64,000 nucleotides of DNA, from positions 46,305 to 110,304 of the forward strand of contig NZ_OBMQ01000014.1 in NCBI RefSeq assembly GCF_900217795.1, given 5' to 3'. Within the stretch, counting starts at the first letter, position 1. Each line of letters starts with the position of its first letter. The DNA comes from Ureibacillus xyleni. Its GTDB lineage: Bacteria; Bacillota; Bacilli; Bacillales_A; Planococcaceae. Of this stretch, positions 36,217 through 44,513 are shown one piece after another. The notes below the pieces were generated by a model. That model saw only the letters and a list, made by a program, of their open reading frames with translations, was not told the origin of the DNA and did no database searches. Made by a program: the position numbers and the translations under genes.

Positions 36217-37890
36217 ATGAGTCCAATAGTTAACAGCTTAGTCATTTCTTCTATTCATACATCACATCTCCCAATAAAGGTGATCTCTGACTTATTAACA
36301 AGTCTTGCTTATTTCACGATACCGCTTGCCATTGTGTTCTTCATGAGGAAAAAGAAGGTAATTAAATTTAGATGGATGTATTTATGTTTTACGTTGTTCA
36401 TTTTATGTTGTGGGATTACCCATTTATTGCACGTTTTACCGCACTTTACTTCATTTGAATCACTAAACACTTTAGAAAGTGTTGCAACTACTATCACAGC
36501 AATTGTATCAATAGGAACAGCTATCTTGATTTGGGCTATTATGCCGAGACTTCTTCGTATTCCAAGCCCTGAAGAACTAGAGGCAGCTAATAAAGAGATT
36601 TTGAAGCTTGCACAGTATGATACTTTAACAGGCTTAATGAACCGAAATTATTTTAATTATATTATTGAACGGATCATAGCAGAAACATCGGAAAACAAAA
36701 AGCATCTAGCCGTTGCATTTATTGATTTAGACCGTTTTAAAGTAGTTAATGACACGTATGGCCATGGAATTGGGGATCTTCTTCTTAAAGAAGTGGCGAA
36801 AAGAATTTTAACTATCGTAGAAGAAAAGGATATTGTTTCACGTCAAGGAGGCGATGAGTTTATTCTTTTGCTTCAAGATGTTTGTCCCGTTGATGTTGAG
36901 GTAATAATGAAAAACATCATTCATAATTTGTCATTACCTTTTATGATCGATGGGAAAGAAATTCATTGTTCGCCAAGCATCGGTATTAGTTGTTTCCCAA
37001 CAGATGCGCAAGATGCTACAACCTTAATTAAGTATGCGGACTTGGCAATGTATAAAGCAAAAGAAAAGGGTCGCAACAATTATCAATTCTTCACGAATGC
37101 GATGAATGAAGAGATACTAACGAAGTCATTACTTGAAAATGACTTACGAAAAGCGCTCAGTAATAATGAACTAGAAGTCTATTACCAGCCGCAACTAGAT
37201 GTCGACACAGATAAAGTTATCGCAACCGAAGCATTGCTACGCTGGCACCACCCTGAAAAAGGTTTTGTTTCTCCTATGGAATTTATTCCGATAGCAGAGG
37301 AAACTGGCTTAATTATGCCAATAGGTGAATGGGTGTTAGAGGAAGCCTGTAAACAGACGAAAAAATGGCGAAATCAAGGACATGACCTTACCGTTTCAGT
37401 TAATTTATCAAACGTTCAATTAATGGATAATCGAATTGTGGAAAAGATCAAAGACATTCTACTGAAAATTAAATTAGAGCCTCAATATTTAACTTTAGAA
37501 ATAACAGAAAGTACGGCTATCACAAGCCTGAAAGATACACATTGTAAATTGAAGCAATTACAGCTTTTTGGTGTAAATATCGCATTAGATGATTTTGGAA
37601 CGGGCTATTCTTCACTCAGTTACTTAAGCTCACTTCCAATTAATATTGTCAAAATTGATAAATCCTTTATTAACGATATTACCGATAAAACGAAAAAAGA
37701 AATTGTAAAATCCGTCAGTAATATAGCTCACAGTATTGGTCTAAAAGTCGTAGCAGAAGGTATAGAGGAAGAAGAACAATTTACTGTCATCCAATCTCTT
37801 GGGATTGAAATGATTCAAGGCTATTATTTAAGTAGACCTCTTCCAAAAGAAGAGATGGAGAAGAAATTTCTAAATCACCTCAACAAATAA
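36217..37890 (+). CDS. Ethylene-receptor-like sensor fused to GGDEF and EAL domains
   Basis: 557 aa. Residues about 20-120 form three membrane helices closely resembling the copper-dependent ethylene-binding domain of plant ETR1: ISDLLTSLAYFTIPL, FRWMYLCFTLFI, CCGITHLLHVLP, then ATTITAIVSIGTAILIWAI. Asp25, Tyr32, Ile62, Cys65 and His69 occur at the same residue numbers as in ETR1. Cys65 and His69 are the Cu(I) ligands there. A GGDEF domain follows with intact SRQGGDEF (near 211), then an EAL domain with TEALLRWHHP (near 337) and DDFGTGYSSLSYL. The protein could both make and break c-di-GMP in response to a ligand. GAAAGGAG precedes the ATG. Confidence 0.92.
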   Translation: MSPIVNSLVISSIHTSHLPIKVISDLLTSLAYFTIPLAIVFFMRKKKVIKFRWMYLCFTLFILCCGITHLLHVLPHFTSFESLNTLESVATTITAIVSIGTAILIWAIMPRLLRIPSPEELEAANKEILKLAQYDTLTGLMNRNYFNYIIERIIAETSENKKHLAVAFIDLDRFKVVNDTYGHGIGDLLLKEVAKRILTIVEEKDIVSRQGGDEFILLLQDVCPVDVEVIMKNIIHNLSLPFMIDGKEIHCSPSIGISCFPTDAQDATTLIKYADLAMYKAKEKGRNNYQFFTNAMNEEILTKSLLENDLRKALSNNELEVYYQPQLDVDTDKVIATEALLRWHHPEKGFVSPMEFIPIAEETGLIMPIGEWVLEEACKQTKKWRNQGHDLTVSVNLSNVQLMDNRIVEKIKDILLKIKLEPQYLTLEITESTAITSLKDTHCKLKQLQLFGVNIALDDFGTGYSSLSYLSSLPINIVKIDKSFINDITDKTKKEIVKSVSNIAHSIGLKVVAEGIEEEEQFTVIQSLGIEMIQGYYLSRPLPKEEMEKKFLNHLNK

Positions 37891-37931
37891 AAGCTAAGTA
37901 TGTCAAACAGTGTGGCATACTTAGCTTTTGA
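37888..37931. terminator. Bidirectional terminator
   Basis: AAAGCTAAGTATG pairs with CATACTTAGCTTT, between convergent genes. Confidence 0.9.
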
Positions 37932-37934
37932 TAT

Positions 37935-38999
37935 TTATCTACCTTTTTTCTTTTTTTGTTCTTTTATAAACTTCCGAGCGTTTTTCATGCCACCTAAGTC
38001 ATGAAACATTGTGTTAATTTTCTCTTTTTCAATCATTTTCGAATTTAAGCCTTCATATTTCGTTTCTTTTTTCAGTTTCCAATAACTTTCTAGCCTTTCA
38101 ATGGATAAAACGCCATTTGCAATTGCTTTTTGCACAGCACAGTTTGGCTCATTTTTGTGTGTACAATCGTTAAACTTACATTGTAAGGAAAATTCATCAA
38201 TATCAGTAAAAGCTTTTGAGATATTAGAACTAATAATTCCAATTTCTCTCATTCCTGGAGTGTCAATCACGACTCCTAAATTCGGCAACATGAACAGCTC
38301 TCTCCTTGTCGTGGTGTGTCTTCCCTTATCATCATTTCTGATGTCACTTGTATCTAACATGTCTTGACCTAGTAGCCGATTAATTAACGTAGATTTTCCC
38401 ACTCCTGACGAGCCGATAAATGCTGCTGTGTGCCCTGCTGAGAAATAGTTTTTTAGTGAATTATATCCGTCATTTGAAATACTGGATGTAACCAATACAT
38501 CTACACCTATTGCAATAGAAGATATTTCAGCAAGTCTTTCTTCAATATCTGTACACAAATCTGCTTTTGTCAGGACAATGACCGGGATTGCACCGCTGTC
38601 CCAAGCGATAGCAAGGTAACGTTCTAGCCTGCGAAGATTAAAATCATTGTTTAGTGACATGCAAATAAAAGTTGTATCAATGTTTGTTGCGACAATTTGC
38701 GTATCATGTTTGGAACCCGCTACTTTTCGTGCAAAAACACTTTTTCGCGGTAATATGTGGTGGATAATTGCGGTCCCTTGAGTAGTGTCAATCAAAACGA
38801 AATCTCCAACAGCAGGATAATGGGATAAATCTTTTGCATGATAGTGAAATTTTCCGGATATCTCTGCTGCAATTTCACCTTGTTCCGTGATGACTTTATA
38901 GAAATTTTTAGATTGGGATGATACACGACCAATAGAAAAATCGTTATATTCTTTAGACGCTTGTAACATTTCTTCAGTAAGTCCTAGGTTTTTCAACAT
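37935..38999 (-). CDS. rsgA: RsgA-type circularly permuted GTPase
   Basis: About 354 aa. An N-terminal OB-like domain precedes a permuted G domain in which TKAD (G4) precedes GSSGVGKSTLIN (G1), DDKGRHTTTRRELF (G2) and DTPGMREIG (G3). The C-terminal zinc motif is CKFNDCTHKNEPNC. RsgA aids 30S subunit maturation. Two adjacent ATG codons exist; 38999 has better spacing from AGGAGGAAATG. The protein may be a second RsgA-type paralogue, since the usual genomic neighbours (prkC, rpe, thiN) are absent. Confidence 0.9.
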   Translation of the reverse strand: MLKNLGLTEEMLQASKEYNDFSIGRVSSQSKNFYKVITEQGEIAAEISGKFHYHAKDLSHYPAVGDFVLIDTTQGTAIIHHILPRKSVFARKVAGSKHDTQIVATNIDTTFICMSLNNDFNLRRLERYLAIAWDSGAIPVIVLTKADLCTDIEERLAEISSIAIGVDVLVTSSISNDGYNSLKNYFSAGHTAAFIGSSGVGKSTLINRLLGQDMLDTSDIRNDDKGRHTTTRRELFMLPNLGVVIDTPGMREIGIISSNISKAFTDIDEFSLQCKFNDCTHKNEPNCAVQKAIANGVLSIERLESYWKLKKETKYEGLNSKMIEKEKINTMFHDLGGMKNARKFIKEQKKKKGR

Positions 39000-39051
39000 C
39001 ATTTCCTCCTAAAGTTTCAATCAAGACTTTTGGGAGGTTCTATGCATCGGT

Positions 39052-39108
39052 TTATTTCGCACATCCCTCCCTGTTTGCTACAATCTCCAAGTTTTGGTTG
39101 TTATTCAT
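39052..39108 (-). CDS. Possible 18-codon leader peptide of the RsgA-type gene
   Basis: ATG at 39108, with AAAGGA about 10 bases upstream, encodes MNNNQNLEIVANREGCAK. The end of the ORF contains GGGAGGG, which can pair with CCTCCC about 20 bases downstream and form a hairpin ahead of the RsgA ribosome binding site. Translation of the peptide could therefore influence that hairpin. This is an inference from one sequence. Confidence 0.4.
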   Translation of the reverse strand: MNNNQNLEIVANREGCAK

Positions 39109-39257
39109 AAAAGCAACATCCTTTCTTATTTTTTAATACTATATCACATGTAAATCAGGGTACGAATATAATTGGACAACAATACTAGGAATGAAAATAA
39201 TAAGAAGATGATTAAAAAAAGACAGACTATTCCCTTTAGAAAAAAAGTCTTAAAGTG

Positions 39258-39493
39258 TACGGCACTGAAAAAGTCGATTTTAATAAATTTTTATAATAAA
39301 AATACGCTCAGATCTTTTAGGAAGTGGGATTCACGAAGACTCCTACGGGAACAGCTTGAGCTGAAGACCCCGCAGGAGCTTGCGACGAGGAGGCTGAAGC
39401 CAAGCCCGTGGAAAGCGAAGTGAATCCCACTTTCTATTTAGAAGCAAATAATTACTATAAATTTTTATCGGTATTTAGTTTTTCAGTGGCTTC
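39258..39493 (+). mobile_element. 236-bp MITE-like element, copy 3
   Basis: Ends TACGGCACTGAAAAA and TTTTTCAGTGGCTTC, with the 8-bp target duplication TTAAAGTG at 39250-39257 and 39494-39501. It differs from copy 1 at two positions visible by eye. An 83-codon open frame here is only the translation of the repeat. Confidence 0.93.
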
Positions 39494-39546
39494 TTAAAGT
39501 GTGAGTCATTTTTTAATAACCTTCCTATTTTGCTTCATATGGACGT

Positions 39547-39825
39547 TTAATAAATATCATTGGATGTTAGCCATTCTAAAAAGCGTTGATATGGGTAGTA
39601 GGTAGTTCCTTTCAAAACAACTTTTGGTGCATCAGGATATTTACTTAACAATTCTTTTGTTTCTTCTTTCGTTAACCCTAAATATAGATGAAGATCCCTT
39701 TCGTCGATTAGTGTGGGTTGCGCAGAGTAATTAACTTTTGGATTTTTCAAGTTTTTTAAACCATCCCCAATAAAATAGCCCAAAAATGCTAGTCCTGCTC
39801 CTATCCAGAATAAGCCTGCATCCAT
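39547..39825 (-). CDS. Small membrane-anchored protein with excisionase-like C-terminus
   Basis: 92 aa from the ATG at 39825, which follows GAAAGGGG. One membrane segment (LFWIGAGLAFLGYFIGDGL) is followed by a soluble part resembling a MerR/excisionase-type helix-turn-helix (LYLGLTKEETKELLSKYP, then VVLKGTTYYPYQRFLEWL). DNA binding is only suggested. No recombinase gene adjoins it. Confidence 0.65.
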   Translation of the reverse strand: MDAGLFWIGAGLAFLGYFIGDGLKNLKNPKVNYSAQPTLIDERDLHLYLGLTKEETKELLSKYPDAPKVVLKGTTYYPYQRFLEWLTSNDIY

Positions 39826-39888
39826 TAAATATCCCCTTTCAAGAACAATCCTCAATTGGTTTCGCTTTATTATATATGATATTGTCAT

Positions 39889-40230
39889 TTTACTAATAAA
39901 TGCAGAATTCTATTGGAGAGGCGAGTTATTTCCGATAAACGTATTGTATTGTTTGTTAGTTAAACGATTATCGCTAAGTTTTGATGCTATCAAAATAGTG
40001 ATAATTATTCAGCATCTGTGTGAATGGATTGAACGGAAAAACCATCCGTTAGCAAAAAAAGGTGATTTAAATTCTCGTATTTCATTTATTAGAGGAGTTG
40101 GCGTCCCGGGGTATTATTAGTCGTTAAAGAAAGCCAAGAAACTTTAAACATTGAAACTAATTCTAAAAATGAAGTTAAAGAGAATAATCAAAACTAGCTG
40201 ACATTTTTGGATGTGAAGGATTAAATTAAT
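39889..40230 (+). other. Intergenic stretch with a possible decayed coding fragment
   Basis: No convincing gene. An open plus-strand frame runs without an ATG to a stop at 40118-40120. Its last 40 codons, after a GTG at 39998, read like protein (QHLCEWIERKNHPLAKKGD, then SFIRGVGVPGYY) but lack a ribosome binding site. It may be the remnant of a gene I cannot identify. Confidence 0.25.
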
Positions 40231-40268
40231 AAAAGAGGTGTACCATTATAAGAGTGTACACCTCAAAT
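40231..40268 (-). terminator. Terminator of the ars operon
   Basis: GAGGTGTAC pairs with GTACACCTC, followed by T-rich sequence on the minus strand. Confidence 0.8.
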
Positions 40269-40284
40269 TTATTAAAGCTAGTTC

Positions 40285-40590
40285 CTAATTTGTACAACTA
40301 GTTTTACATTGGCAACTCCCCATAGGTTGAATTTGTTGCAATATGCCAATCATTAATGGCGTTTGGTCTTCCACTAATCGATAATGCTTCCACGTTCCTA
40401 CTTTTCGTTCCGTGACGATGCCGGCTTCCTTTAATTTTCGTAAATGCTGACTAACGGCGGGTTGAGAGATTCCAAGGACATCGACAAAATCGCAAACACA
40501 AACTTCCCCATTTTTCATACAGGCAAGTAGCTTAATACGGTTCAAATCGGCAACAGCTTTTAATTGTTTTTCCAATAATAAATGTTCCAT
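40285..40590 (-). CDS. arsR: ArsR-family arsenic-responsive repressor
   Basis: 101 aa from the ATG at 40590, preceded by AGGAGG. The winged helix-turn-helix includes ELCVCDF-like GEVCVCDFVDVLG, SQPAVSQHLRKLKEAGIV and the wing ERKVGTWKHYRL. The Cys pair in CVC is the usual As(III)/Sb(III) site on the recognition helix. An additional cysteine cluster CQCKTSC ends the protein and may add a metal contact. It is the last gene of arsB-arsC-arsR, 16 bases after arsC, whereas arsR is usually first. Confidence 0.93.
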   Translation of the reverse strand: MEHLLLEKQLKAVADLNRIKLLACMKNGEVCVCDFVDVLGISQPAVSQHLRKLKEAGIVTERKVGTWKHYRLVEDQTPLMIGILQQIQPMGSCQCKTSCTN

Positions 40591-40606
40591 TGTGCCTCCT
40601 AAACGA

Positions 40607-41029
40607 TTATTGACTTGTTTCACTGAACGTTTTAATTCTATCCCCTATTTCATCACGAACTCGTTGGAAAACGGCCCACATCTCTTCTTCTGTTCCTTGC
40701 GCTTTCGCCGGATCATCAAAGCCCCAGTGTTCTCGTTTTACGGTAATTGGCGTGACGGGGCATTTATCCGCTGCATCGCCACATAAAGTAACGACTAGTT
40801 CTGCATTATTTAGTATTTCAACATCAATGATATTTGACGTTTGTTGCGAAATATCGATGCCAATTTCTTTCATTGCTTTCACTGCATTTGGATTTAATCC
40901 ATGCGCTTCAATCCCGGCGCTTTTTACTTCCCATTCATCACTTGGTAACAGCTTCTTTGCCCACCCTTCTGCCATTTGACTACGACATGAGTTTCCAGTA
41001 CATAAAAAATAAAGTGTTTTTTTAGCCAT
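40607..41029 (-). CDS. arsC: Thioredoxin-coupled arsenate reductase
   Basis: 140 aa of the low-molecular-weight phosphatase fold. The active loop is CTGNSCRSQ at residues 10-18. The redox relay Cys82 and Cys89 are in [12 protein letters not shown]. This triad is diagnostic for thioredoxin-dependent ArsC, which reduces arsenate to arsenite for export by ArsB. GGAGAC precedes the ATG. It is the middle gene of the operon. Confidence 0.95.
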   Translation of the reverse strand: MAKKTLYFLCTGNSCRSQMAEGWAKKLLPSDEWEVKSAGIEAHGLNPNAVKAMKEIGIDISQQTSNIIDVEILNNAELVVTLCGDAADKCPVTPITVKREHWGFDDPAKAQGTEEEMWAVFQRVRDEIGDRIKTFSETSQ

Positions 41030-41042
41030 ATGTAAGTCTCCT

Positions 41043-42338
41043 TTAGAACAGTAATAATGTGAAGTACAATCCTAATAACGTGATAAAGAGAATGGGTATC
41101 GTTAACACAATCCCTGTTTTAAAATAAGTGCCCCAAGAGATTTTTACTCCTTTTTGGGAAAGAACGTGTAGCCATACTAATGTTGCAAGGGATCCAATAG
41201 GCGTAATTTTTGGTCCTAAATCAGAGCCAATAACATTTGCATAAATTAACGCCTCTTTTACAATGCCGGTTGTATTTGTTTCAGCAATTGCTAATGCATC
41301 AATCATGACAGTTGGTAAGTTGTTCATTACTGAGGATAAAAAGGCGGCAATAAAGCCCATTGTCATCGTTGCAGCATATAGACCATGACTTGCATATGTT
41401 TCAATAACTCCAGCTAATGCGTGGGTTAACCAAGCATTTCCTACACCATACACAACGACGTACATGCCTATCGAAAATAGGACAATATTCCAAGGTGCCC
41501 CTTTTACAACAGCTTTCGTGTTCACCACATGACTTCTTCTTGCCATAAATAAAAAGAAGATAGCGATAATACCGGCTACAATCGAAACTGGGATATTCAT
41601 AAACTCACTTGTGAAATAACCCATTAATAACAAGCCTAGTACATACCATGATAGGTGGAACATTTTGATATCTTTAATGGCTTCGTGTGGCTTTCTTATT
41701 TTCGATAAATCGTACGCTTTAGGTATGCTTTTCTTAAAATAAAGAAGCAATACGGAAATAGTTGCAACTAGTGAAAATACATTCGGAATCATCATTTTTG
41801 ATGCATATTCCCCAAAACCAATGTTAAAGAAATCTGCAGAGACGATGTTTACCAGGTTACTAATAACAAATGGTAATGACGTTGTATCCGCAATAAATCC
41901 ACTCGCCATAATAAATGGAAAAATCATTGCCTCTTTAAAGTTCAAATTTCGCACCATTGCTAAAACGATTGGCGTTAAAATTAATGCTGCTCCATCGTTG
42001 GCAAATAGTGCTGAAACAATGGCCCCTAAAATGCTGACATAAATAAACATTTTTATGCCATTACCCTTTGCTGCCCTCGCCATATGTAAAGCTGCCCATT
42101 CAAATAATCCGATTTCATCAAGAATTAACGAAATTAAAATAATTGCTACAAATGTTAGTGTGGCGTTCCAGGTAATGTGGATCACCTCTGACACATCCCC
42201 GAAATCCACTACCCCAACGATTAGCGCGAGGATTGCACCGCCGCAAGCAGACCAACCAATATTTAATCCTTTGGGCTGCCAGATGACAAAAATGAGTGTT
42301 ACTAAAAAAATTGCAGTTGCGAGTATTGCAGATAGCAC
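41043..42338 (-). CDS. arsB: ArsB-type arsenite efflux permease
   Basis: 431 aa with about eleven membrane helices. The ion transporter-fold repeats are recognisable ([60 protein letters not shown], and [17 protein letters not shown] with [20 protein letters not shown]). It extrudes arsenite/antimonite. GTG start after GGAGG. First gene of the operon; the AT-rich region upstream (42360-42420) should hold the promoter and ArsR operator, but I could not delimit the operator. Confidence 0.93.
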   Translation of the reverse strand: MLSAILATAIFLVTLIFVIWQPKGLNIGWSACGGAILALIVGVVDFGDVSEVIHITWNATLTFVAIILISLILDEIGLFEWAALHMARAAKGNGIKMFIYVSILGAIVSALFANDGAALILTPIVLAMVRNLNFKEAMIFPFIMASGFIADTTSLPFVISNLVNIVSADFFNIGFGEYASKMMIPNVFSLVATISVLLLYFKKSIPKAYDLSKIRKPHEAIKDIKMFHLSWYVLGLLLMGYFTSEFMNIPVSIVAGIIAIFFLFMARRSHVVNTKAVVKGAPWNIVLFSIGMYVVVYGVGNAWLTHALAGVIETYASHGLYAATMTMGFIAAFLSSVMNNLPTVMIDALAIAETNTTGIVKEALIYANVIGSDLGPKITPIGSLATLVWLHVLSQKGVKISWGTYFKTGIVLTIPILFITLLGLYFTLLLF

Positions 42339-42558
42339 TTCTTGTTCCTCCTAGATGTTAATTACAAATATCATTATATAATAATTTACTTATATATAAA
42401 TAACATTTTTATTATTAAAGTGACCTAAAGTCTAAATAATTTATTAAATGATTAAAATATTTAAATTAATTAACAAAAAAGTGAAAGAAAAATATTGACC
42501 CAGAGTACAAAAAGTATTATAAATAGTTTGGTAGTTATTTCATAAAAAGGAGAAATAT

Positions 42559-43767
42559 ATGTCACCTACTACACGTATTCACTTTATGGATTATTTAAAA
42601 GTTTTTCTTTCGTGCACTGTAATCATTCACCATGCAGGTCAACCTTATGGCGGATCAAATGGGTTTTGGTATGTACAAGATTCTGGTGTTGATTCTGACC
42701 TTGGCGCTTTTTTCGGTATAAACGCTGCCTTTAACATGAGCCTTTATTTCTTCCTATCTGCTTACTTTATTCCTCTTGCCTATAAACATAAAGGGAATAT
42801 TGGCTTTTTCAAAGATCGTTTAAAGAGAATTGGTATACCTTTATTGTTTGGTTTTTTAGTGATCATTCCATTAATCATGTTCTTTTATTATAACGAATAC
42901 CGTGGTTATCCTACCCTATCGTTTTTTGAATACTATAAGAATGTTTATTTTGGTTTTGGTGAACAACCGTTAAATTGGACGGGACCAACTTGGCCAGACT
43001 TAAACTTTGGCCATCTTTGGTTTATAGAACATCTATTAATTTATTCATTACTATATCTGCTATTGATGAATCTCTTTAAAAATATTAAGTTACCTAAAAT
43101 GGCATTTATTCCAAACAATAAATCTATTTTTATATTTGCTATAATCATATCGTTCATCACTTATTTAGTTCGAACAAAATATGAATTAGATGAATGGATT
43201 GGCGTACTAGGTTTTATCCAAATGGAATATGCACACTTTCCTCAATATTTGGCATTTGTCATTTTAGGGATCACAGCTGCGAAAAGTAACTGGATTCACC
43301 AGATTTCAGCAAAGGTTGGAACGTTTTGGTTGTCTTTTGGGATTTTATTAATTATCTTAAATGTCATTGGATTGGTACCACATTCAAGGGGTGGCTGGGA
43401 TGGTGATTCATTAATTTATGCAATCTATGAAACTTTTTTATGTACAGCACTTTCGATTGGTTTAATTGAACTGTTCCAACGTAAATTGAATAGGAAATCA
43501 AAATGGGTGGAGATTTTATCTAAAAATACATTTTGTGTTTACGTTATTCAAACCCCGGTATTAATGGGCATTCAATATGCGCTAATTAGTGTACCTGTTT
43601 CAGGCTATATCAAATTTGGGTTAGCATCATTTTTAGGTATTGTCTTAAGCCATTTTATCTCGTATTTTATTATTCGGAAAATACCGGTGATTAGTCTATT
43701 ATTCTCTGGAAATAATCCTAGACGTTCTGAAAAGTTTGTCGCTCGGCTCAATAAAAAAACAGTTTAA
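42559..43767 (+). CDS. Membrane-bound acyltransferase (acyltransferase-3 family)
   Basis: 402 aa, about ten membrane helices. The start FMDYLKVFLSCTVIIHHAGQ carries the conserved His of the family. LSAYFIPLAYKHKG, FFKDRLKRIGIPLL and FGHLWFIEHLLIYSLLYLL are further family signatures. Such enzymes O-acetylate or otherwise acylate surface glycans, wall polymers or lipids. Monocistronic; AAAGGAG precedes the ATG. The acceptor is unknown. Confidence 0.85.
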   Translation: MSPTTRIHFMDYLKVFLSCTVIIHHAGQPYGGSNGFWYVQDSGVDSDLGAFFGINAAFNMSLYFFLSAYFIPLAYKHKGNIGFFKDRLKRIGIPLLFGFLVIIPLIMFFYYNEYRGYPTLSFFEYYKNVYFGFGEQPLNWTGPTWPDLNFGHLWFIEHLLIYSLLYLLLMNLFKNIKLPKMAFIPNNKSIFIFAIIISFITYLVRTKYELDEWIGVLGFIQMEYAHFPQYLAFVILGITAAKSNWIHQISAKVGTFWLSFGILLIILNVIGLVPHSRGGWDGDSLIYAIYETFLCTALSIGLIELFQRKLNRKSKWVEILSKNTFCVYVIQTPVLMGIQYALISVPVSGYIKFGLASFLGIVLSHFISYFIIRKIPVISLLFSGNNPRRSEKFVARLNKKTV

Positions 43768-43770
43768 ATT

Positions 43771-43816
43771 AAGGAACCTTTCCTGCGAATTAAATCTTGC
43801 AGGAAAGGTTTTTTCA
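43771..43816. terminator. Bidirectional terminator
   Basis: AACCTTTCCTGC pairs with GCAGGAAAGGTT, followed by T on the plus strand, between convergent genes. Confidence 0.9.
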
Positions 43817-43817
43817 A

Positions 43818-44399
43818 TTATTCTGTAGAGATTCCTTTAAAGAAAACATCAAAACTCATCATTAATTGGGTGATAAGATCATCTTCTCCCCCACCAAGAC
43901 ACCAGTGAGTTAATACACCAATAAACATTTGTATGGTTAGGTCCGCTAGTGTTTCTGGAGGTAATTTTGTCGTAAATTCCCCCGTCTCTTGTCCAAGTTT
44001 AAAAATTGGAACTAAAAGCGCACGGAGATTCCCCATATTTTCCATGTGGTCATTTAAATTATTTGTGCTGGATAATGTCGCCATTAATGTTGCCCTTCTC
44101 AATGACCGTGTATAATTTAGATTATGTACGATATTAATTAATGAAGATAGTAGTTTTGGAACGATTGGACTTGTGATATTCATTAACTTTTCCGCTTCTG
44201 AGTAGATTGAGATTCGTTCAAAATCTTCAATAACTGCCTCTTTCGTCGGAAAATAATTAAAAAAAGTACCTTTCGAAACGCCAGCCAACTTCGCAATATC
44301 TTCTACTTTTGTGGATTCATATCCATTTTCCGAAAATAATTTGAAAGCCGCATTTGTTATCGTTATTTTCGTTTGTTTTTTCTTTTCTTCCCTTCTCAA
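43818..44399 (-). CDS. TetR/AcrR-family transcriptional regulator
   Basis: 193 aa with a TTG start about 9 bases after GGAGT. TetR DNA-binding domain: AAFKLFSENGYESTKVEDIA, then VSKGTFFNYFPTKEAVI. The C-terminal domain is helical and unassigned. No palindromic operator comparable to that of the TetR at 3734 is evident. The convergent acyltransferase and the nucleoside hydrolase behind it give no clear target. Confidence 0.88.
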   Translation of the reverse strand: MRREEKKKQTKITITNAAFKLFSENGYESTKVEDIAKLAGVSKGTFFNYFPTKEAVIEDFERISIYSEAEKLMNITSPIVPKLLSSLINIVHNLNYTRSLRRATLMATLSSTNNLNDHMENMGNLRALLVPIFKLGQETGEFTTKLPPETLADLTIQMFIGVLTHWCLGGGEDDLITQLMMSFDVFFKGISTE

Positions 44400-44475
44400 C
44401 GATTTTTCACTCCATTTCTTGCAATAACAATAATATTAATTGTACTATAAATACCTTTTAAAAGAGTCATTATAA

Positions 44476-44509
44476 AAAAAACAGACAGCAAATATAACCG
44501 CTGTCTGAC
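44476..44509 (-). terminator. Terminator of the nucleoside hydrolase gene
   Basis: CAGACAGC pairs with GCTGTCTG, followed by a T run on the minus strand. Confidence 0.85.
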
Positions 44510-44513
44510 ATAA

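Noticed and set aside
39172..39423. 83-codon plus-strand open frame
   Set aside because: It is a chance frame running through copy 3 of the 236-bp element.
42360..42420. AT-rich inverted sequence upstream of arsB as ArsR operator
   Set aside because: Low-complexity AT runs give many chance palindromes; no defined operator could be supported.
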